Under the pieces are notes generated by a model, which worked only from the letters and a program-made list of their open reading frames with translations, made no database searches and was not told the DNA's origin. From Fibrobacter sp. UWR3 (lineage in GTDB: Bacteria; Fibrobacterota; Fibrobacteria; Fibrobacterales; Fibrobacteraceae), in contig NZ_FRCW01000006.1 of the NCBI RefSeq assembly GCF_900143055.1, positions 162,340 through 226,339 of the forward strand: 64,000 nt of DNA, written 5' to 3'. The position numbers and the translations under genes were made by a program. This document shows, piece after piece, positions 8,955-16,093 of the stretch (within the stretch, counting starts at the first letter, position 1; each line of letters begins with the position of its first letter).

Positions 8955-11900
8955 TTACTTTATCCGTCCAAAGCGGCTCTTAAGGCGTGCAAGGGAGTCC
9001 TCCTCGATGGCATCCTCGCTATCGTCGCCCTTGCGCTTGAACTTGAGGATTTCGAAGTCCTCGAGCATCGCGCAAGCCTGCAGGTAGAACTCCGGATATT
9101 CCGGGTCGTCCTGCTGCATACGTTCCATCTTCGAAAGGATTTCACGTGCATTTTTGAGTTCATGGTCCTTCATGAAGCGGGCCTTGAGGAAGGGACGGAA
9201 CTTTTCGCGGAGGTCCTTGACGGAGAGGTCTATTTTTTCTCCGATTGAAGATGAATTGCGGGCATCAAGTGTTTTTGAATTGCAGGCATCAAGTGTTTTT
9301 GAATCGCAGGCATCAAGTGCGCCGGCGAGCACGTTGAGCCTTTCAAACAAAGTATTATTCCGGTCAGGGGAATAGAGAGTGACTATGTTCGTGATGGACT
9401 TGTTGCTTGCCATGAGTGCGGCAATGGAATCGCGTGCGTGGTCGCCTCCCTGGCGCATCGCAACCGAAAATTCCCGAAGGATGTCCCAGAACTTGACAAA
9501 GGATTCGGCCCCGAGAAGGGCGGATTCATACGTGGCTCGCACGAGTGCAAGGCGGACAACTTCATCTTCACTACGGGTAGTTGCGGCAAGGTTCCTGAAG
9601 TCGCGAATCTTTTTGCCGCGGGAATACTCGAGGCCCGAAAAGCGCACGCAACGGTTTGCATCTAGTTTATCCGCAGTGAGCGATTTCAACACCCACGACT
9701 TGAGCGCAGTCTGGAACCCGTCGGAATACAGGCCGCCCGTTTCGAGCATGTTCAGGCGATCGACAATGAGGGAGGAGGAAGCATCGGTCACTTCGGCTGG
9801 CTCAGTGACCTTGCCAGGTTGGTGAGCCTGCCGAACCACTACGCGCTTGCGGAACGCCTGCCAGAAGGCGGATTCTGCCGGAGTCATGAGCGCCGATTCG
9901 CACAAGCGCCATCCAAAGCGCATGTCACCAAGCGCAAAGTCAATACCGAAAGTTACGAGAACGGGGCGGACCGCGGCAAAAAGCCGGAAACTCCCCCACT
10001 CGGGATTGAGTTCGACGGCAAACTTTTCCGGGAAACCGGGCTTGAACACCTTCATGTGCAAGCGCAGGTGGTTTTCCTTTTCGGGCGTGACCGTCGGGAT
10101 GTCGGCAACAGTTCCGCCGGTGCCATTGCGCAGTTCCTTCAGGTTCGCAAGCGTTTCGTACAGGAGCAACAACGGGGCCTTGTGCGGGTTCGCCTTGAGC
10201 TTGTCGCAGAAGGCGTCATCGATAAACGTGCGCTTGCCTTCCAGTAGCTTTTTTGCGGCCTTGGGCATCTCGCGGATGATAGATTCTGCCATCCATTCGC
10301 GCCACTGGTGGATCGAGAGAGCAAGCATCGCAGGCGTCACCTGCGGGAGCATGTCGTAAGGCAGGTCCAGCGTGATACCGTCGCAGTCGCGCATCGCATC
10401 AAAGACCATCTCGCCCACCACCATGCGGCTGGAACCATCCAGACCTTCGATGCGGAACTGTTCGAGGGAGCCGCCGAGAGAATTCGGAATTCTGATTTCA
10501 GATTTCGGAGTTTTCGTTAGTGGTATTTTCACACCGATTTTTTTCAATTCAATTCCGAATTCCGAATTCTGACCTCCGAACTCATTCTGCTCCAGCCAGA
10601 ACTTCGCGTCAAATTTCAGGAACTGGTCCGTGTGTTCGCGGATGTAGTCCTTGAGCGTCTTGATGGAATTGACCTCGTGGGCAATGCGCGTGTAGTAATC
10701 CACCAAGGCATCTTCGCTCGGGGCCAGCCCGAATTGACGCTTGCGGGCTTCCAGCGCATGCAAGTCCTCGACCACACGCTCGTTGTGCGTCATGAACGCG
10801 AACGGGCGCGCCATCTGACCAAGCACAACGGCCTCGCGCCAGAAAATCTCGGCACATTCATTAGGGTTCACGCGGGCATAATCCACGCGGTGGCCGCGGC
10901 TAATCACGAGCCCGCGGAAGCTCACCTCTTCCACCGCTTCCACGAAGCCGCGTTCCTGGTTCCACGTAGGCGCATACCAGCGGCGCGTGCAGAAGGGTTC
11001 CGCCACCTGCATAATCCATTCGGGCTTGATTTCAGCAGCCTTGTTGAGGAAGATGCGGCTCGTCTCGCGCACCTCGGCGCTAAAAAGCCATTCCACGCTC
11101 TTGCCGTAAAGGTCACTGCCCGGGAACACGTGCGTCTCGCGCCCGCTCACCAGGCGGTAACAACCGTTTTCCAAGTCGCGCAGGGCAATGCCGCCCAGGA
11201 ATCCCGAAAGGAGCGCAATGTGCAGGTTGTCGCGATGGAAGCTGTCCAGCGGGCACACGCGATTCTCGAATTTCACGTCGAGGATGCGCCCGAACTGTTC
11301 GTACAAATCAATCCATTCGCGGCAACGCAAAAAGTGCAGGCTGTTCTTGTCGCAGAACTTGCGCAGCTTATTCCAGGTCTTGCCATCCCATTCGGCGCAG
11401 AAGGCATTCCACATGCAGATGAACGTGAGGAAATCGCTCTTGTGGCCCGCGAACCTGCGGTGCAGCTGGCGGATGCGGGTGCGTTCGGGTTCCTCGCTCG
11501 GCACCACCCGCGGATCCTGGATGGAAAGCGCCGAGCAGACAATCAGCGCGGGCTGCAATACGCCGGCATCCCGCGCCCGCAGGAGCACCGCCGAGAGAGC
11601 CACGTCCATCGGGAGGCGCGTCATCTCGCGGCCGAGCTTGGTTACATGCCCGCTGGCGTTGTCGGCGGTAAGCGCACCGAGTTCAAAAAGCGTCTTGTAC
11701 GCGCCGCGGAACGCCGAATGCGGTGGCGACTGCAGGAACGGGAAATTCTCGAGTTCCAGCCCGAGGCTGCGCAATTGCAACACAACATTCGCGAGATTAC
11801 TCCGCCGGATTTCCGGCTCCGTAAACTCGTCCCGCTTCTCGAAATCCTCGGGAGAATAGAGGCGGATGCAAACGCCGGGCTTCACGCGCCCCGCACGCCC

Positions 11901-13019
11901 GGTACGTTGCCGCGCAGACGCTTTCGAGATGTCCTCGACAGGCAATCCCTGGATACGCGACTGCGCGTTGTACCGCGAAATGCGGGCCGTACCCGTATCC
12001 ACCACGTAGGCGATTCCCGGAATCGTGAGCGAAGTTTCCGCGATATTCGTCGCGAGCACCACGCGGGTCTTTTCCGTATGCTTAAAAATGCGTCGCTGTT
12101 CATCGGGGCTCATGCGCCCATAAAGCGGGAGGATATCGAACGTCGCGGAGTCCAGTTCGTGCGCAAGTTCGCCCGCCAAATCCTGGATGTCACGTTCCGT
12201 CGGTAAAAAACAGAGCAGGTGGTCGCGGTGGCGCGTTTCCAAGTCAAGAATCGCATCGCGCGCCTCGTCGAGCAAGCCCGAATCGCCCTTGCCGCTGGTG
12301 TCGCGCCCCGTATTGTCATCCCCGCGAAGGCGGGGATCTCCATTCCCACCACCGAAATAATACTCCACATCAACGGGGAACGTTCGTCCCTCGGCTTCCA
12401 TCACGCAGCTGTTGTCGTAAAATTCCTCGAAGAGCTTGGCATCGAGCGTCGCGGAGGCCACAATCAGTTTGAATTCCGTGCGTTCATGCAGAACCGTCTT
12501 GAAAATGCCGAGCAAAATGTCAATATTCAGCGAGCGTTCGTGCGCCTCGTCAATCACGATGGCCGAATACTGCCTAAAGAGCCTGTCGCGGCGGAATTCC
12601 TGCAACAAAATGCCGTCCGTCATCACCTTGATGGGGGCGTCACTCTGGCCCTGTTCCCAAAAGCGGATCTTCGTGGAGACAAGCGTTTCGTCCTTGAGTT
12701 CTTCGCGCAGGCGGTCCGCAATGGAAATCGCCGCTAGCCGGCGGGGTTCTGTCACACCGATTTTGAAACCTCTCTTGTCATCCCCGCCTTCGCGGGGATC
12801 TCTTTCTCGAACAGCATCATTAAGATTCTCGCCTTCGCGAGAATGACGAACTGCAGCATACCACTCTAGCAAAAACTTCGGCAACTGCGTGGATTTACCA
12901 GAGCCCGTATCCGCTTTGACAATCACTACCTGGTGTTTTTCGAGCAAATCGAAAAACTCTTCCCGATGTTCGACAACGGGAAGTTCCGGGTAGGTAATTT
13001 TCAAGTTCTCGTAAGACAT
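8955..13019 (-). CDS. hrpA: HrpA-type DEAH-box ATP-dependent RNA helicase with repeat-derived inserts
   Basis: This 1354-residue protein has the DEAH helicase core: TGSGKSTQ at 38-44, TEPRRLAA at 90-97, IVIDEAHERSLN, IVASATLD, TNIAETSLTIPG and QRTGRAGR, followed by HA2, OB and the long C-terminal domain (DUF3418) that marks HrpA. It unwinds RNA and in E. coli helps rescue stalled ribosomes and process mRNA. E. coli HrpA is about 1300 residues; the extra length here matches inserts of repetitive DNA at about residues 56-85, 226-235, 813-846 and 1060-1077, plus a 24-base tandem repeat at 1233-1253. The first insert falls between helicase motifs I and Ia. All keep the frame. The gene is preceded by further copies of the same repeats. 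Confidence 0.95.
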   Translation of the reverse strand: MSYENLKITYPELPVVEHREEFFDLLEKHQVVIVKADTGSGKSTQLPKFLLEWYAAVRHSREGENLNDAVRERDPREGGDDKRGFKIGVTEPRRLAAISIADRLREELKDETLVSTKIRFWEQGQSDAPIKVMTDGILLQEFRRDRLFRQYSAIVIDEAHERSLNIDILLGIFKTVLHERTEFKLIVASATLDAKLFEEFYDNSCVMEAEGRTFPVDVEYYFGGGNGDPRLRGDDNTGRDTSGKGDSGLLDEARDAILDLETRHRDHLLCFLPTERDIQDLAGELAHELDSATFDILPLYGRMSPDEQRRIFKHTEKTRVVLATNIAETSLTIPGIAYVVDTGTARISRYNAQSRIQGLPVEDISKASARQRTGRAGRVKPGVCIRLYSPEDFEKRDEFTEPEIRRSNLANVVLQLRSLGLELENFPFLQSPPHSAFRGAYKTLFELGALTADNASGHVTKLGREMTRLPMDVALSAVLLRARDAGVLQPALIVCSALSIQDPRVVPSEEPERTRIRQLHRRFAGHKSDFLTFICMWNAFCAEWDGKTWNKLRKFCDKNSLHFLRCREWIDLYEQFGRILDVKFENRVCPLDSFHRDNLHIALLSGFLGGIALRDLENGCYRLVSGRETHVFPGSDLYGKSVEWLFSAEVRETSRIFLNKAAEIKPEWIMQVAEPFCTRRWYAPTWNQERGFVEAVEEVSFRGLVISRGHRVDYARVNPNECAEIFWREAVVLGQMARPFAFMTHNERVVEDLHALEARKRQFGLAPSEDALVDYYTRIAHEVNSIKTLKDYIREHTDQFLKFDAKFWLEQNEFGGQNSEFGIELKKIGVKIPLTKTPKSEIRIPNSLGGSLEQFRIEGLDGSSRMVVGEMVFDAMRDCDGITLDLPYDMLPQVTPAMLALSIHQWREWMAESIIREMPKAAKKLLEGKRTFIDDAFCDKLKANPHKAPLLLLYETLANLKELRNGTGGTVADIPTVTPEKENHLRLHMKVFKPGFPEKFAVELNPEWGSFRLFAAVRPVLVTFGIDFALGDMRFGWRLCESALMTPAESAFWQAFRKRVVVRQAHQPGKVTEPAEVTDASSSLIVDRLNMLETGGLYSDGFQTALKSWVLKSLTADKLDANRCVRFSGLEYSRGKKIRDFRNLAATTRSEDEVVRLALVRATYESALLGAESFVKFWDILREFSVAMRQGGDHARDSIAALMASNKSITNIVTLYSPDRNNTLFERLNVLAGALDACDSKTLDACNSKTLDARNSSSIGEKIDLSVKDLREKFRPFLKARFMKDHELKNAREILSKMERMQQDDPEYPEFYLQACAMLEDFEILKFKRKGDDSEDAIEEDSLARLKSRFGRIK
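9259..9320. repeat. 24-bp tandem repeat inside hrpA
   Basis: Two and a half copies of a 24-base unit starting GGCATCAAGTGTTTTTGAAT lie in the hrpA frame. They encode repeats of the type SKTLDACN near residue 1240. Because the unit is a multiple of three, copy-number change would not break the frame. Confidence 0.85.
9786..9839. repeat. Palindromic repeat inserted in frame in hrpA (copy 1)
   Basis: The sequence carries GGCTGGCTCAGTGACCTTG and TTGGTGAGCCTGCCGAACCA, related inverted halves of the common GAGCCTGCCGAAC-type dispersed element. It encodes VVRQAHQPGKVTEPAEVT in HrpA, a peptide string that recurs as a repeat translation in other genomes. It falls in the C-terminal domain. Confidence 0.75.
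10480..10587. repeat. GAATTC/GATTTC-type degenerate repeat in frame in hrpA (copy 2)
   Basis: Imperfect inverted copies such as GAATTCGGAATTCTGATTTC (start) and AATTCCGAATTCCGAATTCT (end) enclose an AT-rich core. The base composition differs sharply from the surrounding gene. It encodes about 34 residues (around 813-846) rich in Asn, Ile, Lys and Pro with no helicase counterpart. Confidence 0.7.
12314..12341. repeat. TGTCATCCCCGCGAAGGCGGGGA palindrome in hrpA (copy 3)
   Basis: This is a near-perfect palindrome with arms CCCCGC and GCGGGG around GAAG, ending GATCTCC. It encodes GDPRLRGDDN in HrpA at about residues 226-235, in the helicase core linker. The same element recurs at 12776-12802. 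Confidence 0.85.
12776..12850. repeat. Two back-to-back palindromes in hrpA (copies 4 and 5)
   Basis: TGTCATCCCCGCCTTCGCGG (12776 onward) is followed by AGATTCTCGCCTTCGCGAGA (12824 onward), each a short palindrome of the same family. Together they supply roughly 30 residues of HrpA (about 56-85), including RHSREGENLND and RDPREGGDD, between ATPase motifs I and Ia. Confidence 0.85.
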
Positions 13020-13043
13020 TCTAGCTATGAGTTATCCATTCAA

Positions 13044-13154
13044 GCAGATTCTCGCCTCCGCGAGAATGACGAAAAAAGGACTACTCTATCATTACTCATT
13101 ATCAAGGATCCAGATCCTTCGACTACGTGCTACGCACTCCGCTCAGGATGACAC
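13044..13154. repeat. Two palindromic repeats upstream of hrpA
   Basis: GATTCTCGCCTCCGCGAGAA lies at 13047-13066, and a TTCGACTACGTGC...GCTCAGGATGACA element at 13113-13152. The second is the widespread CCTGAGCGGAG-type repeat. They fill the 142-base gap between hrpA and the next gene, so any hrpA promoter must lie within or around them. Confidence 0.8.
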
Positions 13155-13161
13155 ATTAGTG

Positions 13162-13299
13162 TCATTCCTTAATGTGTCCGCACTTGTCGCAGGTAAGCTT
13201 GTAGCTGTTGTCGGGGTCGACAACCATCACGCCGTCGCATCCCGGCACTTCGCACGGGAGTTCTCCCGGCATCACTTCGCGGTAAGTTTCCTTATCCAT
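13162..13299 (-). CDS. 45-residue zinc-ribbon protein, function unknown
   Basis: From the ATG at 13299 the product is 45 residues with a four-cysteine ribbon (CEVPGC, then CDKCGH) ending HIKE. GAGGAA lies upstream at a good distance, which supports this start. The longer in-frame extension to 13365 is the translation of a palindromic repeat and should not be used. The pattern resembles small zinc-binding proteins or the zinc end of larger RNA- or DNA-binding proteins. It sits between hrpA and rfbD on the same strand. No function is assigned. Confidence 0.7.
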   Translation of the reverse strand: MDKETYREVMPGELPCEVPGCDGVMVVDPDNSYKLTCDKCGHIKE

Positions 13300-13315
13300 T
13301 TTACAATTCCTCACT

Positions 13316-13362
13316 AGATTCTTCGACTTCACGCCTGCGGCGTTTCGCTCAGAATGACACAA
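13316..13362. repeat. GATTCTTCGACTTC...GCTCAGAATGACA repeat
   Basis: This element occupies the gap between rfbD and the small zinc-ribbon gene. It has an internal CGCCTGCGGCG palindrome and the CTTCGAC and GCTCAGAATGACA ends shared with the copy at 13113-13152. Confidence 0.8.
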
Positions 13363-13367
13363 CAAAC

Positions 13368-14282
13368 CTACGCTTCAATTTCCTTCAGGTAACGAGCGAG
13401 GGCATCTTGCCACGTGGGGAGCGGTTTGAATCCGGCTTCCACGAGTTTACTCTTGTCCAAGCGGCTGTTGAACGGGCGCGCCGCCTTGCTGAGGCCGTAT
13501 TCGGCTGTAGTCACCGGAACAACCTTCGTCGCAAGCCCAGCCTGCCTGTAGATTTCGCAGGTAAAGTCGTACCAGCTGATGAACCCGCCCTCGTTCGTGG
13601 CATGGTAATAGCCGTACTTTTCGGTCTCGTTCATGTCGATAAGCAGGCGCGAAAGGTCGAGCGTGTAGGTAGGCGTGCCAATTTGGTCGTTCACCACGCG
13701 CACGGTATCGTGGGTCTTACCCACGTTGAGCATCGTCTTGATGAAGTTCTTGCCATTGAGACCGAACACCCAGGCGATACGCACAATAAAGTACTTCTCC
13801 AAGGTTCCGCTCACGGCAAGTTCGCCCTCGAGCTTTGTCTGGCCGTAAACGTTCAGGGGCTTGTAATCCTTGCAGTCGGGCTTCCAAGGTTCCGTTCCCT
13901 GGCCATCAAACACGTAGTCCGTGCTGATGTAGGTCATCTTGCAGCCGAGTTTCTTGCAGACATTCGCGATGTTCTGCGTACCGCCAGCGTTCACCGCACG
14001 GACCTTCGCCACGTTCGCATCGTCCTCGGCCATGTCCACAGCCGTCCATGCGGCACAGTGAATCACCGCATCCGGGTTCACTTCCGAAATTGCCTTCTCG
14101 ACAGCCGCAGCATCCGTAATGTCGAGCTGCACGTAAGGCATCGTCGTCACGGCAGAACCGTCGGCAACTCCGCTATAGGCCGGAGCCATGTCAGAGCCCA
14201 CGCCCGTATGGCCACGCTTCGCAAGTTCATTCATCACGTCGTGGCCCAGCTGGCCACCCACACCTGTCACAAAGAATTTCAT
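13368..14282 (-). CDS. rfbD: dTDP-4-dehydrorhamnose reductase
   Basis: This 304-residue SDR-type enzyme shows the nucleotide-binding FFVTGVGGQLGHDV at the N terminus, STDYVFDG with the catalytic Thr/Asp region near 125-132, and YGQTKLEGE with the Tyr-Lys pair. This set is typical of RfbD/RmlD, which reduces dTDP-4-keto-L-rhamnose to dTDP-L-rhamnose with NAD(P)H. No rfbA, B or C gene lies nearby, so the rest of the pathway must be elsewhere. The likely use is surface polysaccharide made with the glycosyltransferases of this organism. It starts 36 bases after the HAD phosphatase gene. Confidence 0.93.
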   Translation of the reverse strand: MKFFVTGVGGQLGHDVMNELAKRGHTGVGSDMAPAYSGVADGSAVTTMPYVQLDITDAAAVEKAISEVNPDAVIHCAAWTAVDMAEDDANVAKVRAVNAGGTQNIANVCKKLGCKMTYISTDYVFDGQGTEPWKPDCKDYKPLNVYGQTKLEGELAVSGTLEKYFIVRIAWVFGLNGKNFIKTMLNVGKTHDTVRVVNDQIGTPTYTLDLSRLLIDMNETEKYGYYHATNEGGFISWYDFTCEIYRQAGLATKVVPVTTAEYGLSKAARPFNSRLDKSKLVEAGFKPLPTWQDALARYLKEIEA

Positions 14283-14318
14283 AGTAAAACCTCTAGGGAG
14301 AATATAGAAAATCTATCC

Positions 14319-15149
14319 CTAGCCAAGCACGAACTTCTCGATAACCTCGGTGATTCCCGAATGGTTGTTGTCGTTAACCGTCACGTAGTCGGCAACGTCT
14401 TTAGCCACCTGCGAGGCGTTCGCCATCGCGACACCGGTACCTGCCGCCTCTATCATCGGGCAATCGTTTTCTTCGTCGCCCACCGCAATCGTATCGGCAA
14501 CCGGCACCTTGTAGAAGTCGGCCATAAAGCGTACCGCGGCTCCCTTGTTGCTTAGCATGTGCGAAAACTCGAGCATCTCGGGCTTGCTGAACACGTCGAA
14601 GAGCTTGCCCTCGGTGGTCTTGCGCATCTCGGTGCGGAAATCCACGAGGCCAGAATGTTCGAAGGGCGTAATGATGTTCACCTTGATGGGCGGTTTCACC
14701 ACGACGTTCACAAACTCGCCGTAATAATCGCGGATATCCTTTACGACAACGTAATCCATCTTCATCAGGCGGCAATACGTCTTGAGCTGTTCCGTCTCGT
14801 ATTCCGAAACAACAAGGTCGCCCGAGTAGGTGTGTGCGTGCATCCCGCGGGCGTGAGCGGCATCCATGATGGCCTTGACCTCGTCGACGGGAATGTACCG
14901 CGTGAGAATCGGTTTCTTTTCGCCGCAATCGTAAATGAGCCCGCCGTTGAAACTCACGAGGAAAAATCCAGGTTCCAGGAACCCGTACTGCTCCGCCAAT
15001 TGCTTCACGCTCGTGAGCGGCCGGCCCGTAGTCATCACGAACTTGTGGCCCGCATCGATCATCGCGCGGATAGAGCGCATATCGGTTTCCGAGATGCGCT
15101 TGTCGTCGGTCAGGAGCGTACCGTCAAGGTCCGTGAACAGGATTTTCAT
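14319..15149 (-). CDS. Cof-type HAD-superfamily phosphatase
   Basis: From the ATG at 15149 the 276-residue product begins MKILFTDLDGTLLTDD, the HAD motif I with the nucleophile and acid-base Asp pair. TTGRPLTSV is motif II, and VGDEENDCPMIEAAG near the C terminus is motif IV with the metal ligands. The C2-type cap between them marks the Cof/YbiV subfamily, which dephosphorylates small sugar or cofactor phosphates. An in-frame ATG at 15182 would overlap the preceding gene and add unconserved residues. The substrate is not predictable. Confidence 0.9.
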   Translation of the reverse strand: MKILFTDLDGTLLTDDKRISETDMRSIRAMIDAGHKFVMTTGRPLTSVKQLAEQYGFLEPGFFLVSFNGGLIYDCGEKKPILTRYIPVDEVKAIMDAAHARGMHAHTYSGDLVVSEYETEQLKTYCRLMKMDYVVVKDIRDYYGEFVNVVVKPPIKVNIITPFEHSGLVDFRTEMRKTTEGKLFDVFSKPEMLEFSHMLSNKGAAVRFMADFYKVPVADTIAVGDEENDCPMIEAAGTGVAMANASQVAKDVADYVTVNDNNHSGITEVIEKFVLG

Positions 15150-15166
15150 CGCGGGCAAATATAGAA

Positions 15167-16036
15167 TTAGTCCTTCACGCAACGGACGGAGAACCCGATA
15201 TCTTTATAGTGAAAATACGGATGCACATACTCATAAGCATAGCCCAAGTAAATCGAGTACGCATTTTTTTCAGCATATTCTATAGAAGTCCAGAAGTGCA
15301 ACTCCTTACCCTTTGCTTGAAATTTTCCAAATTCGTGGGAACGACTTCCTGCAGGAATAGCCGTGAAGCCGAATTCATCCGTTCCGTTGCCACTCTCATA
15401 CCACCCGGACGTAGACTTGAGTTTTGTGCAGGCGGTCGATATACCCCCGACTGCAGCGGCCAATGTTTCCCATTCCGCTTTGCTCGGCAAGTGCCATCCC
15501 TCGGGGCATATACCACGCACAGGGTCAGTCGGCGAGCATGTCGAGCCATAACCACAACCCTTGCCGCTCGAACTCCAGGTGCCTACGCTGTCCATGGCAG
15601 CCGCCCAAGTATATAAGCGACCGTAATCGGAGCAATTCTTTGCAGCATTATCGTAGCACCAGCTAGTTGAATCAGAGCGGTTGAAGCCAAAGTCATAGGG
15701 AACGTCAGTGTACGCATAGTTGAGGTTCTCCGCCATCCATACCTGGTCACCAATTTTCACTATCCTGTAGGTCTGGCCGTCACGGTCATCCTTAATGCAG
15801 TTCTTGTCTGTTTCGACATTACACTGATTCTTTTTATCTTCAGAACCCGACGATTTCGCCGAGCTGCTGGACTTGACTGAAGAAGACGAATCTCCCGAAG
15901 GCTTCGTCGCGAAATCGCTGTCATCGTCGCTACAGGCGACAAAGAAAAACGCCAAGAAAAGTGCAAATGCAAAATGTATGGATCCTCGCCTTCGCGAGGA
16001 TGACAACAGTCCAGGATGACACCATAAATTTGTCAT
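15167..16036 (-). CDS. TIGR02145-type (Fib_succ_major) lipoprotein
   Basis: This 289-residue protein has a signal peptide ending FFVACS, a poly-Ser/Lys linker, and a C-terminal domain of the Fibrobacter major paralogous family: VWMAENLNYAY, GRLYTWAAAMD, CPEGWHLPSKAEWETLA, FWTSIEYAEKNAYS and GFSVRCVKD. That domain resembles the FGE/lectin fold, is found on many exported Fibrobacter proteins and has no proven activity. The first 20 residues come from a palindromic repeat, yet AGGAGG directly before the ATG at 16036 makes this the real start. The Shine-Dalgarno lies in one arm of a strong inverted repeat at 16039-16077. Confidence 0.9.
   Translation of the reverse strand: MTNLWCHPGLLSSSRRRGSIHFAFALFLAFFFVACSDDDSDFATKPSGDSSSSVKSSSSAKSSGSEDKKNQCNVETDKNCIKDDRDGQTYRIVKIGDQVWMAENLNYAYTDVPYDFGFNRSDSTSWCYDNAAKNCSDYGRLYTWAAAMDSVGTWSSSGKGCGYGSTCSPTDPVRGICPEGWHLPSKAEWETLAAAVGGISTACTKLKSTSGWYESGNGTDEFGFTAIPAGSRSHEFGKFQAKGKELHFWTSIEYAEKNAYSIYLGYAYEYVHPYFHYKDIGFSVRCVKD
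15980..16023. repeat. Palindromic repeat forming the signal-peptide n-region
   Basis: GGATCCTCGCCTTCGCGAGG and a partial CCAGGATGACACC copy lie within codons 5-19 of the lipoprotein gene. They encode HPGLLSSSRRRGSIH. The element supplies the positive charges of the signal peptide. Confidence 0.8.
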
Positions 16037-16038
16037 AT

Positions 16039-16077
16039 TTCCTCCTATTATATTTCAAAAATATAATAAAGAGGAAT
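16039..16077. promoter_or_regulatory. Hairpin that can mask the Shine-Dalgarno of the 16036 lipoprotein
   Basis: On the minus strand the leader has arms TTCCTC...TATTATATTT and AAATATAATA...GGAGGAA, pairing over about 17 bp with one bulge and a TTG loop. The Shine-Dalgarno AGGAGG is part of the 3' arm and pairs with CCTC. No T-run follows, so it is less like a terminator. An AU-rich stem covering the ribosome site is the layout of an RNA thermometer or translational switch; that role is inferred. Confidence 0.55.
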
Positions 16078-16093
16078 TTAGAGTCAAGAGCAA

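Noticed and set aside
13300..13365. N-terminal extension of the small zinc-ribbon gene
   Set aside because: It is the translation of a palindromic repeat; a good Shine-Dalgarno precedes the internal ATG at 13299.
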